DNA of 64,000 nt from Ecdyonurus torrentis (Eukaryota; Arthropoda; Insecta; Ephemeroptera; Heptageniidae). The position numbers and the translations under genes were made by a program. Below are positions 38,925 through 48,971 of this stretch, one piece after another. A model generated the notes under the pieces. That model worked only from the letters and a program-made list of their open reading frames with translations. It did not search any database and had not been told where the DNA came from. The stretch is from positions 744,001 through 808,000 of the forward strand of contig OX439129.1 of assembly GCA_949318235.1 (NCBI GenBank), given 5' to 3'. Numbering within the stretch: position 1 is the first letter of the stretch; every line of letters starts with the position of its first letter.

Positions 38925-41035
38925 CGAATAAGATTTTTGATGATATCATCGAAACTTATAAAGCTACAGGCTTGCGGTTTGAACTAAAATGTAGGACTAA
39001 GAGACTTGCAAAGAAAAGGTTATTACACCTTAATCGCTACTATGCAAACTTTCACAGTTAGAGAATCTCAGTGCTTTCTCATAGTACTTTTTAGACTGTG
39101 AATAAGATTTTTTATTATATCTCCGAAACTAATAAAGCTACAGGCTTGCGGTTTAAACTAAAATGTAGTACTAACAGACTTGCAAAGAAAAGGTTATTAC
39201 ACCTTAATCGCTCCAATGCATACTTTCGCAGTTATAGAGAATCTCAGTGTTTTCTCATCGTACTTTTCAGACCGTGAATACGATTTTTGATGATATCTCC
39301 GAAACTAATAAAGCTACAGGCTTGCGGTTTAAACTAAAATGTAGGACTAACAGACTTGCAAAGAAAAAGGTTATTACACCTTAATCGCTGCAATGCAAAC
39401 TTTCGCAGTTCTAGAAAATCTCAGTGCTTTCTGATCGTACTTTTTAGACTGTGGATACGAATTTTGATGATATCTCCGAAACTAATAAAGCTACAGGCTT
39501 GCGGTTTGAACTAAAATGTAGGACTAACAGACTTGCAAAGAAAAAGTTATTACACCTTAATCGCTCCAGTGTAAACTTTTGCAGTTATAGAGAATCTCAG
39601 TGCTTTCTGATTGTACTTTTCAGACTGTGGATACGAATTTTGATGATATCTCCGAAACTAATAAAGCTACAGGCTTGTGGTTTTAACTATAATGTAGGAC
39701 TTACAGGCTTGCAAAGAAAAGGTTATTACACCTTAATCGCTCCAATGCAAACTTTTGCGGTTATAGAGAATCTCAGTGCTTTCTCATCGTATTTTTCAGA
39801 CTGTGAATAGGATTTTTGATGTTATCTCCGAAACTAATAAAGCTACAGGCTTGCGGTTTGAACTAAAATGTAGGACTAACAGACTTGCAAAGAAAAAGGT
39901 TATTACACCTTAATCGCTGCAATGCAAACTTTCGCAGTTCTAGAAAATCTCAGTGCTTTCTCAACGTAGTTTTCAGACTAAGAATACGATTTTTGATGAT
40001 ATCTTTGAAACTAATAAAGCTACAGGCATGCGGTTTAAACTGAAATGTAGGACTAACAGACTTGCAAAGAAAAGGTTATTACTCCTTAATCGCTCCAATG
40101 CAAACTTTCGCGGTTATAGAGAATCTCAGTGCTTTATCATCGTACTTTTCAGACTGTGAATACGATTTTTGATGATATCTCCGAAACTAATAAAGCTACA
40201 GACTTGCGATTTGAACTTAAATTTAGGACTTACAGACTTGCAAAGAAAAGTTAATTACACCTTAATCGCTCCAATGCAAATTTTCGCAGTTATTGGAAAT
40301 CACAGTGCTTTCTCATCGTACTTTTCAGACTGTGAATGCGATTTTTGATGATATCTCTGAAACTAAAAAAGCTACAGGTTTGCGGATTGAACTAAAATGT
40401 AGGAATGCCAGACTTCCAAAGAAAAGGGTTTTTACACCTTAATCGCTACAATGCAAACTTTCGCAGTTATAGAGAATCTCAGTGCATTCTCATCGTACTT
40501 TTTAGACTGCGAATAAGATTTTTGATGATATCATCGAAACTTATAAAGCTACAGGCTTGCGGTTTGAACTAAAAGGTAGGACTAAGAGACTTGCAAAGAA
40601 AAGGTTATTACACCTTAATCGCTACTATGCAAACTTTCACAGTTAGAGAATCTCAGTGCTTTCTCATAGTACTTTTTAGACTGTGAATAAGATTTTTTAT
40701 TATATCTCCGAAACTAATAAAGCTACAGGCTTGCGGTTTAAACTAAAATGTAGTACTAACAGACTTGCAAAGAAAAGGTTATTACACCTTAATCGCTCCA
40801 ATGCATACTTTCGCAGTTATAGAGAATCTCAGTGTTTTCTCATCGTACTTTTCAGACCGTGAATACGATTTTTGATGATATCTCCGAAACTAATAAAGCT
40901 ACAGGCTTGCGGTTTAAACTAAAATGTAGGACTAACAGACTTGCAAAGAAAAAGGTTATTACACCTTAATCGCTGCAATGCAAACTTTCGCAGTTCTAGA
41001 AAATCTCAGTGCTTTCTGATCGTACTTTTTAGACT
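38219..41035 (+). repeat. Second-order HOR, copy 1 (16 monomers, 2,817 bp)
   Basis: A 7-monomer plus a 9-monomer unit recur together at 2,817 bp. Shared private marks are CCAGTGTAGAC (about 38,334 and 41,151), CCAGTGTAAAC (about 39,566 and 42,383), GGAATGCCAG (about 40,402 and 43,219) and AAAAGGTAGG (about 40,572 and 43,389). These separate the pair from the other 7-mer copies. Confidence 0.88.
38925..40509 (+). repeat. 7-mer HOR, 9-monomer variant (1,585 bp)
   Basis: p-q-r-s-t is followed by two extra monomers and then u-v. The extras are one with AAAAAGG and GCTGCAATGC, and one m5-like with ACTAAGAATAC and GCATGCGG, at about 39,805-40,157. s carries CTCCAGTGTAAAC and v carries GGAATGCCAG, both shared with the copy 2,817 bp downstream. 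Confidence 0.9.
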
Positions 41036-41741
41036 GTGGATACGAATTTTGATGATATCTCCGAAACTAATAAAGCTACAGGCTTGCGGTTTGAACTAAA
41101 ATGTAGGACTAACAGACTTGCAAAGAAAAAGTTATTACACCTTAATCGCTCCAGTGTAGACTTTTGCAGTTATAGAGAATCTCAGTGCTTTCTGATTGTA
41201 CTTTTCAGACTGTGGATACGAATTTTGATGATATCTCCGAAACTAATAAAGCTACAGGCTTGTGGTTTTAACTATAATGTAGGACTTACAGGCTTGCAAA
41301 GAAAAGGTTATTACACCTTAATCGCTCCAATGCAAACTTTTGCGGTTATAGAGAATCTCAGTGCTTTCTCATCGTATTTTTCAGACTGTGAATAGGATTT
41401 TTGATGATATCTCCGAAACTAATAAAGCTACAGACTTGCGATTTGAACTTAAATTTAGGACTTACAGACTTGCAAAGAAAATTTAATTACACCTTAATCG
41501 CTCCAATGCAAATTTTCGCAGTTATTGGAAATCACAGTGCTTTCTCATCGTACTTTTTAGACTGTGAATGCGATTTTTGATGATATCTCTGAAACTAAAA
41601 AAGCTACAGGTTTGCGGATTGAACTAAAATGTAGGACTGCCAGACTTCCAAAGAAAAGGGTTTTTACACCTTAATCGCTACAATGCAAACTTTCGCAGTT
41701 ATAGAGAATCTCAGTGCATTCTCATCGTACTTTTTAGACTG
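40510..41741 (+). repeat. 7-mer HOR, canonical copy with AAAAGGTAGG variant (1,232 bp)
   Basis: The p monomer has CTAAAAGGTAGGAC in place of CTAAAATGTAGGAC, a change shared only with the copy at 43,327. s again has CTCCAGTGTAGAC, as in 37,693-38,924. Confidence 0.9.
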
Positions 41742-43735
41742 CGAATAAGATTTTTGATGATATCATCGAAACTTATAAAGCTACAGGCTTGCGGTTTGAA
41801 CTAAAATGTAGGACTAAGAGACTTGCAAAGAAAAGGTTATTACACCTTAATCGCTACTATGCAAACTTTCACAGTTAGAGAATCTCAGTGCTTTCTCATA
41901 GTACTTTTTAGACTGTGAATAAGATTTTTTATTATATCTCCGAAACTAATAAAGCTACAGGCTTGCGGTTTAAACTAAAATGTAGTACTAACAGACTTGC
42001 AAAGAAAAGGTTATTACACCTTAATCGCTCCAATGCATACTTTCGCAGTTATAGAGAATCTCAGTGTTTTCTCATCGTACTTTTCAGACCGTGAATACGA
42101 TTTTTGATGATATCTCCGAAACTAATAAAGCTACAGGCTTGCGGTTTAAACTAAAATGTAGGACTAACAGACTTGCAAAGAAAAAGGTTATTACACCTTA
42201 ATCGCTGCAATGCAAACTTTCGCAGTTCTAGAAAATCTCAGTGCTTTCTGATCGTACTTTTTAGACTGTGGATACGAATTTTGATGATATCTCCGAAACT
42301 AATAAAGCTACAGGCTTGCGGTTTGAACTAAAATGTAGGACTAACAGACTTGCAAAGAAAAAGTTATTACACCTTAATCGCTCCAGTGTAAACTTTTGCA
42401 GTTATAGAGAATCTCAGTGCTTTCTGATTGTACTTTTCAGACTGTGGATACGAATTTTGATGATATCTCCGAAACTAATAAAGCTACAGGCTTGTGGTTT
42501 TAACTATAATGTAGGACTTACAGGCTTGCAAAGAAAAGGTTATTACACCTTAATCGCTCCAATGCAAACTTTTGCGGTTATAGAGAATCTCAGTGCTTTC
42601 TCATCGTATTTTTCAGACTGTGAATAGGATTTTTGATGATATCTCCGAAACTAATAAAGCTACAGGCTTGCGGTTTGAACTAAAATGTAGGACTAACAGA
42701 CTTGCAAAGAAAAAGGTTATTACACCTTAATCGCTGCAATGCAAACTTTCGCAGTTCTAGAAAATCTCAGTGCTTTCTCAACGTAGTTTTCAGACTAAGA
42801 ATACGATTTTTGATGATATCTTTGAAACTAATAAAGCTACAGGCATGCGGTTTAAACTGAAATGTAGGACTAACAGACTTGCAAAGAAAAGGTTATTACA
42901 CCTTAATCGCTCCAATGCAAACTTTCGCGGTTATAGAGAATCTCAGTGCTTTATCATCGTACTTTTCAGACTGTGAATACGATTTTTGATGATATCTCCG
43001 AAACTATAAAAGCTACAGACTTGCGATTTGAACTTAAATTTAGGACTTACAGACTTGCAAAGAAAAGTTAATTACACCTTAATCGCTCCAATGCAAATTT
43101 TCGCAGTTATTGGAAATCACAGTGCTTTCTCATCGTACTTTTCAGACTGTGAATGCGATTTTTGATGATATCTCTGAAACTAAAAAAGCTACAGGTTTGC
43201 GGATTGAACTAAAATGTAGGAATGCCAGACTTCCAAAGAAAAGGGTTTTTACACCTTAATCGCTACAATGCAAACTTTCGCAGTTATAGAGAATCTCAGT
43301 GCATTCTCATCGTACTTTTTAGACTGCGAATAAGATTTTTGATGATATCATCGAAACTTATAAAGCTACAGGCTTGCGGTTTGAACTAAAAGGTAGGACT
43401 AAGAGACTTGCAAAGAAAAGGTTATTACACCTTAATCGCTACTATGCAAACTTTCACAGTTAGAGAATCTCAGTGCTTTCTCATAGTACTTTTTAGACTG
43501 TGAATAAGATTTTTTATTATATCTCCGAAACTAATAAAGCTACAGGCTTGCGGTTTAAACTAAAATGTAGTACTAACAGACTTGCAAAGAAAAGGTTATT
43601 ACACCTTAATCGCTCCAATGCATACTTTCGCAGTTATAGAGAATCTCAGTGTTTTCTCATCGTACTTTTCAGACCGTGAATACGATTTTTGATGATATCT
43701 CCGAAACTAATAAAGCTACAGGCTTGCGGTTTGAA
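41036..43735 (+). repeat. Second-order HOR, copy 2
   Basis: This is the counterpart of 38,219-40,918, matching until about 43,735 where the final monomer switches type. Only a few single-base differences were noticed over 2.7 kb, so the duplication looks young. It lies closest to the array 2 junction. Confidence 0.88.
41742..43326 (+). repeat. 7-mer HOR, second 9-monomer variant (1,585 bp)
   Basis: Same architecture as 38,925-40,509, including CTCCAGTGTAAAC, the m5-like extra monomer and GGAATGCCAG. Few private differences: GAAACTATAAAAGC near 43,005, and no counterpart of GATGTTATCTCC or TTACTCCTT. Confidence 0.9.
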
Positions 43736-43841
43736 CTAAGATGTAGGACTAACAGACTTGCAAAGAAAAAGGTTATTACACCTTAATCGCTCCAAAGCAA
43801 ACTTTCGCAGTTCTAGAAAATCTCAGTGCTTTCTCATCGTA
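43327..43841 (+). repeat. Last array 1 monomers, partial 7-mer copy
   Basis: p and q are followed by a final monomer (about 43,677-43,841) that leaves the r sequence after CGGTTTGAACTAAGATG. That final monomer resembles the ACTAAGATGTAGG type seen near 7,650 and 24,550, with CTCCAAAGC. The last monomer stops at CTCATCGTA and runs into array 2. Confidence 0.85.
43839..43841 (+). other. Junction between the two satellite families (GTA microhomology)
   Basis: To the left the sequence follows array 1 (CTTTCTCATCGTA, normally continuing CTTTTCAGAC). To the right it follows array 2 (normally ATTGTA before GCCCATATGAAG). The two parents share only GTA at the joint. In the homology register CTCATCGTA aligns with CTTACCGAA of array 2, which lies about 15 nt before the joining point, so the junction is out of register. 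A microhomology or slippage join fits better than a simple homologous crossover. Only one such junction is present. Confidence 0.85.
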
Positions 43842-44523
43842 GCCCATATGAAGAAAAAAAAAGTTTGTAACTTGAGTTCTAATTGAGCTGGAAAGTTGTG
43901 GTTTAGAAATAAAGTGTTGCAAAACGCTCTATAGTACTAAATTCACCTCTAGAAACAAAATTGAGAAAAAAAAATTTTCGAAAAAAATTGTGTTTTTCAG
44001 ATTCTGAAAACGATTTTTGATGATATCTCAGAAACTAATAATGCTACAGACTTACGGTTTGAACTGAAATGTATCTCTTTGAAATGTCTTATGAAAAGTT
44101 TATTACACTTTAGTCGCAAAAAATAAAACTTTCTCAGTTTTTGAGAATTTTCGTATTTTCTTACCGAAGTCTTTAGCATTGTAGCCCATATGAAGAAAAA
44201 AAAGTTTGTAACTAGAGTTCCAATTGAGATAGAAAGTTGCGGTTTTGAAATAAAGTGATGCAAAACGCTCTATAGTTTTAAATTCACCTCTAGAAACAAA
44301 TTTAAGAAAAAATATTTTTCCAAAAAAATTGTGTTTTTCAGTTTCTGAAACCGATTTTTGATGATATCTCAGAAACTAATAATGCTACAGACTTACGGTT
44401 TGAACTGAAATGTATCACTTTGAAATGTCTTATGAAAAGTTTATAACACTTTAGTCGCAAAAACTAAAACTTTCTTAGTATTTGAGAATTTTCGAATTTT
44501 CTTACCGAAGTCTATAGCATTGT
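43842..44523 (+). repeat. Array 2 edge units (diverged)
   Basis: The first two 341-bp units next to the junction carry many private changes. These are AACTTGAGTT (loses the CTCGAG site), TAACTAGAGTT, GAGCTGG, TTTAGAAATAAAG, GTGTTGC, CTTTAGCATTG and GTTTTAAATTC. Similar density is not seen in units further inside. This is the usual look of an array edge that escapes homogenisation. Confidence 0.8.
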
Positions 44524-45208
44524 AGCCCATATGAAAAAAAAAAAAGTTTGTAACTCGAGTTCTAATTGAGATATAAAGTTGTGGTTTTGAAATAAAGTGA
44601 TGCAAAACACTCTATAGTACTAAATTCACCTCTATAAACAAAATTGAGAAAAACAAAATTTCGAAAAAAATTGTGTTTTTCAGATTCTGAAAACGATTTT
44701 TGATGATATCTCAGAAACTAATAATGCTACAGACTTACGGTTTGAACTGAAATGTATCACTTTGAAATGTCTTATAAAAAGTTTAAAACACTTAAGTCGC
44801 AAAAATTAAAACTTTCTCAGTTTTTGAGAATTTTCGTATTTTCTTACCGAAGTCTATAGCATTGTAGCCCATATGAAGAAAAAAAAAGTTTGTAACTCGA
44901 GTTCTAATTGAGATGTAAAGTTGTGGTTTTAAAATAAAGTGATGCAAAACGCTCTATAGTACTAAATTCACCTCTGGAAACAAAATTGAGAAAAAAAAAA
45001 TTTCGAAAAAAATTGTGTTTTACAGATTCTGAAAACGATTTTTGATGATATCTCAGAAACTAATAATGCTACAAACTAACGGTTTGAACTGAAATGTATC
45101 ACTTTGAAATGTCTTATTTTAAAGTTTATAACACTTTAGTCGCAAAAACTCAAACTTTCTCAGTTTTTGAGAATTTTCGAATTTTCTTACCGATGTCTAT
45201 AGCATTGT

Positions 45209-46575
45209 AGCCCATATGAAGAAAAAAAAAAGTTTGTAACTCGAGTTCTAATTGAGATGTAAAGTTGTGGTTTTGAAATAAAGTGATGCAAAACACTCTA
45301 TAGTACTAAATTCACCTCTATAAACAAAATTGAGAAAAACAAAATTTCGAAAAATATTGTTTTTCAGATTCTGAAAACGATTTTTGATGATATCTCAGAA
45401 ACTAATAAAGCTACAGACTTACGGTTTGAACTGAAATGTATCACTTTGAAATGTCTAATGAAAAGTTTATAACACTTAAGTCGCAAAAATTAAAACTTTC
45501 TCAGTTTTTGAGAATTTTCGTATTTTCTTACCGAAGTCTATAGCATTGTAGCCCATATGAAGAAAAAAAAAGTTTGTAACTCGAGTTCTAATTGAGATGG
45601 AAAGTTGTGGTTTTGAAATAAAGTGATGCAAAACGCTCTATAGTACTAAATTCACCTATAGAAACAAAATTAATAAAAAAAAAATTTCGAAAAAAATTGT
45701 GTTTTTCAGATTCTGAAAAACGATTTTTGATGATATCTCAGAAACTAATAATGCCACAGACTTACGGTTTGAACTGAAATGTATCACTTTGAAATGTCTT
45801 ATGAAAAGTTTATAACACTTTAGTCGCAAAAACTAAAACTTTCTTAGTATTTGAGAATTTTCGAATTTTCTTACCGAAGTCTATAGCATTGTAGCCCATA
45901 TGAAGAAAAAAAAAGTTTATAACTCGAGTTCTAATTGAGATATAAAGTTGTGGTTTTGAAATAAAGTGATGCAAAACACTCTATAGTACTAAATTCACCT
46001 CTAGAAACAAAATTGAGAAAAAAAAATTTTCGAAAAAAATTGTGTTTTTCAGATTCTGAAAACGATTTTTAATGATATCTCAGAAACTAATAATGCTACA
46101 GACTTACGGTTTGAACTGAAATGTATCTCTTTGAAATGTCTTATGAAAAGTTTATAACACTTTAGTCGCAAAAAATAAAACTTTCTCAGTTTTTGAGAAT
46201 TTTCGAATTTTCTTACCGAAGTCTATAGCATTGTAGCCCATATGAAAAAAAAAAAGTTTGTAACTCGAGTTCTAATTGAGATATAAAGTTGTGGTTTTGA
46301 AATAAAGTGATGCAAAACACTCTATAGTACTAAATTCACCTCTATAAATAAAATTGAGAAAAAAAAAATTTCGAAAAAAATTGTGTTTTACAGATTCTGA
46401 AAACGATTTTTGATGATATCTCAGAAACTAATAATGCTACAAACTAACGGTTTGAACTGAAATGTATCACTTTGAAATGTCTTATGAAAAGTTTATAACA
46501 CTTTAGTCGCAAAAACTAAAACTTTCTCAGTTTTTGAGAATTTTCGAATTTTCTTACCGATGTCTATAGCATTGT
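45209..46575 (+). repeat. Array 2 four-unit HOR, copy 1 (1,367 bp)
   Basis: Units a-b-c'-d'. Unit a has GAGATGTAAAG, CGAAAAATATTG, AATAAAGCTACAG and TCTAATGAAAAG. Unit b has GATGGAAAG, ACCTATAGAAAC, TTAATAAAA, AATGCCACAG and CTTAGTATTTGAG. Unit c' is c-like with GATATAAAG and CCTCTAGAAAC. Unit d' combines a c-like left part with the d marks GTTTTACAG, AAACTAACGG and CCGATGTC. Confidence 0.82.
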
Positions 46576-47943
46576 AGCCCATATGAAGAAAAAAAAAAGT
46601 TTGTAACTCGAGTTCTAATTGAGATGTAAAGTTGTGGTTTTGAAATAAAGTGATGCAAAACACTCTATAGTACTAAATTCACCTCTATAAACAAAATTGA
46701 GAAAAACAAAATTTCGAAAAATATTGTTTTTCAGATTCTGAAAACGATTTTTGATGATATCTCAGAAACTAATAAAGCTACAGACTTACGGTTTGAACTG
46801 AAATGTATCACTTTGAAATGTCTAATGAAAAGTTTATAACACTTAAGTCGCAAAAATTAAAACTTTCTCAGTTTTTGAGAATTTTCGTATTTTCTTACCG
46901 AAGTCTATAGCATTGTAGCCCATATGAAGAAAAAAAAAGTTTGTAACTCGAGTTCTAATTGAGATGGAAAGTTGTGGTTTTGAAATAAAGTGATGCAAAA
47001 CGCTCTATAGTACTAAATTCACCTATAGAAACAAAATTAATAAAAAAAAAATTTCGAAAAAAATTGTGTTTTTCAGATTCTGAAAACGATTTTTGATGAT
47101 ATCTCAGAAACTAATAATGCTACAGACTTACGGTTTGAACTGAAATGTATCACTTTGAAATGTCTTATGAATAGTTTATAACACTTTAGTCGCAAAAACT
47201 AAAACTTTCTTAGTATTTGAGAATTTTCGAATTTTCTTACCGAAGTCTATAGCATTGTAGCCCATATGAAGAAAAAAAAAGTTTGTAACTCGAGTTCTAA
47301 TTGAGATATAAAGTTGTGGTTTTGAAATAAAGTGATGCAAAACACTCTATAGTACTAAATTCACCTCTATAAACAAAATTGAGAAAAACAAAATTTCGAA
47401 AAAAATTGTGTTTTTCAGATTCTGAAAACGATTTTTGATGATATCTCAGAAACTAATAATGCTACAGACTTACGGTTTGAACTGAAATGTATCACTTTGA
47501 AATGTCTTATAAAAAGTTTATAACACTTAAGTCGCAAAAATTAAAACTTTCTCAGTTTTTGAGAATTTTCGAATTTTCTTACCGAAGTCTATAGCATTGT
47601 AGCCCATATGAAGAAAAAAAAATGTTTGTAACTCGAGTTCCAATTGAGATAGAAAGTTGCGGTTTTGAAATAAAGTGATGCAAAACGCTCTATAGTACTA
47701 AATTCACCTCTGGAAACAAAATTGAGAAAAAAAAAATTTCGAAAAAAATTGTGTTTTACAGATTCTGAAAACGATTTTTGATGATATCTCAGAAACTAAT
47801 AATGCTACAGACTAACGGTTTGAACTGAAATGTATCACTTTGAAATGTCTTATGAAAAGTTTATAACACTTTAGTCGCAAAAATTAAAACTTTCTCAGTT
47901 TTTGAGAATTTTCGAATTTTCTTTCCGATGTCTATAGCATTGT
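46576..47943 (+). repeat. Array 2 four-unit HOR, copy 2 (reference a-b-c-d, 1,368 bp)
   Basis: Units a, b, c (GATATAAAG, ACACTCTATAG, CCTCTATAAAC, CTTATAAAAAG, ACTTAAGTCG) and d (GTTCCAATTGAG, GTTGCGG, CCTCTGGAAAC, GTTTTACAG, GACTAACGG, CCGATGTC) are in order. Unit a starts 1,367 bp after unit a of the previous copy. Confidence 0.85.
47428..47491 (+). repeat. Conserved 64-bp block, example copy in array 2 (A half)
   Basis: This is the array 2 counterpart of the block at 17,447-17,510. The family-specific differences are C to A after GATATCTC, A to T in AATAATGCTACAG, G to A in ACAGACTT, G to A in CTTACGG, and A to G in AACTGAAATG. These five changes recur in most array 2 units, so they are diagnostic for the family rather than random. 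Beyond the block, similarity to array 1 drops sharply (about 8 matches in the next 20 bp) and then recovers partly. Confidence 0.85.
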
Positions 47944-48971
47944 AGCCCATATGAAGAAAAAAAAAAGTTTGTAACTCGAGTTCTAATTGAGATTGAAAGT
48001 TATGGTTTTGAAATAAAGTGATGCAAAACGCTCTATAGTACTAAATTCACCTATAGAAACAAAATTAATAAAAAAAAAATTTCGAAAAAAATTGTGTTTT
48101 TCAGATTCTGAAAACGATTTTTGATGATATCTCAGAAACTAATAATACCACAGACTTACGGTTTAAACTGAAATGTATCACTTTGAAATGTCTTATGAAT
48201 AGTTTATAACACTTTAGTCGCAAAAACTAAAACTTTCTTAGTATTTGAGAATTTTCGAATTTTCTTACCGAAGTCTATAGCATTGTAGCCCATATGAAGA
48301 AAAAAAAAGTTTGTAACTCGAGTTCTAATTGAGATATAAAGTTGTGGTTTTGAAATAAAGTGATGCAAAACACTCTATAGTACTAAATTCACCTCTATAA
48401 ACAAAATTGATAAAAACAAAATTTCGAAAAAAATTGTGTTTTTCAGATTCTGAAAACGATTTTTGATGATATCTCAGAAACTAATAATGCTACAGACTTA
48501 CGGTTTGAACTGAAATGTATCACTTTGAAATGTCTTATAAAAAGTTTATAACACTTAAGTCGCAAAAATTAAAACTTTCTCAGTTTTTGAGAATTTTCGA
48601 ATTTTCTTACCGAAGTCTATAGCATTGTAGCCCATATGAAGAAAAAAAAATGTTTGTAACTCGAGTTCCAATTGAGATAGAAAGTTGCGGTTTTGAAATA
48701 AAGTGATGCAAAACGCTCTATAGTACTAAATTCACCTCTGGAAACAAAATTGAGAAAAAAAAAATTTCGAAAAAAATTGTGTTTTACAGATTCTGAAAAC
48801 GATTTTTGATGATATCTCAGAAACTAATAATGCTACAGACTAACGGTTTGAACTGAAATGTATCACTTTGAAATGTCTTATGAAAAGTTTATAACACTTT
48901 AGTCGCAAAAATTAAAACTTTCTCAGTTTTTGAGAATTTTCGAATTTTCTTACCGATGTCTATAGCATTGT
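47944..48971 (+). repeat. Array 2 three-unit derivative (b'-c-d, 1,028 bp)
   Basis: The order is b' (GATTGAAAGTTATGG, otherwise like b), c, d without an a unit. The same three-unit series recurs at 51,701-52,726 and again, with the a unit before it, at about 53,070-54,092. Confidence 0.82.

Larger units (their letters stand above)
1..43841 (+). repeat. Array 1: 176-bp satellite, about 249 head-to-tail monomers
   Basis: Landmarks such as GATATCTC, GAAACTAATAA and CGGTTTGAACT recur every 175-177 bp without interruption to 43,841. A consensus copy counted by hand has 65 G+C in 176 (37%). All monomers point the same way, and no transposon, gene or unique spacer interrupts them. Length changes come mainly from one extra A in the AAGAAAAAGG run, an extra G in AAGGGTTTTT, or a 2-nt loss in TTATAGAG. 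Neighbouring monomers differ at many sites while monomers 7, 10, 12 or 14 apart can be almost identical, which is the mark of higher-order organisation. This is a non-coding satellite. A centromeric or pericentromeric location is inferred from scale and organisation; no binding or chromosome data are available here. Confidence 0.98.

Noticed and set aside
330..43000. Dozens of 60-119-residue open frames with a recurring peptide containing SETNKATGLRFELKC and FRSYRESQCF
   Set aside because: They recur at the satellite period in one of three frames, always end at the same stop in the next monomer, and exist in so many diverged copies only because the DNA repeats. The period of 176 is not a multiple of 3, and indels shift frames freely with no sign of frame preservation. 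The 119-residue versions simply read through two monomers.
1..43841. CRISPR array
   Set aside because: The repeats are contiguous 176-bp monomers with no short repeat and unique spacer alternation, and there are no associated genes.
1..43841. Primate alpha satellite, suggested by the near-171-bp period and HORs
   Set aside because: The monomer sequence does not match alpha satellite as I know it, and no CENP-B box pattern (TTCG followed by the CGGG core) was seen. The similarity is in organisation only.
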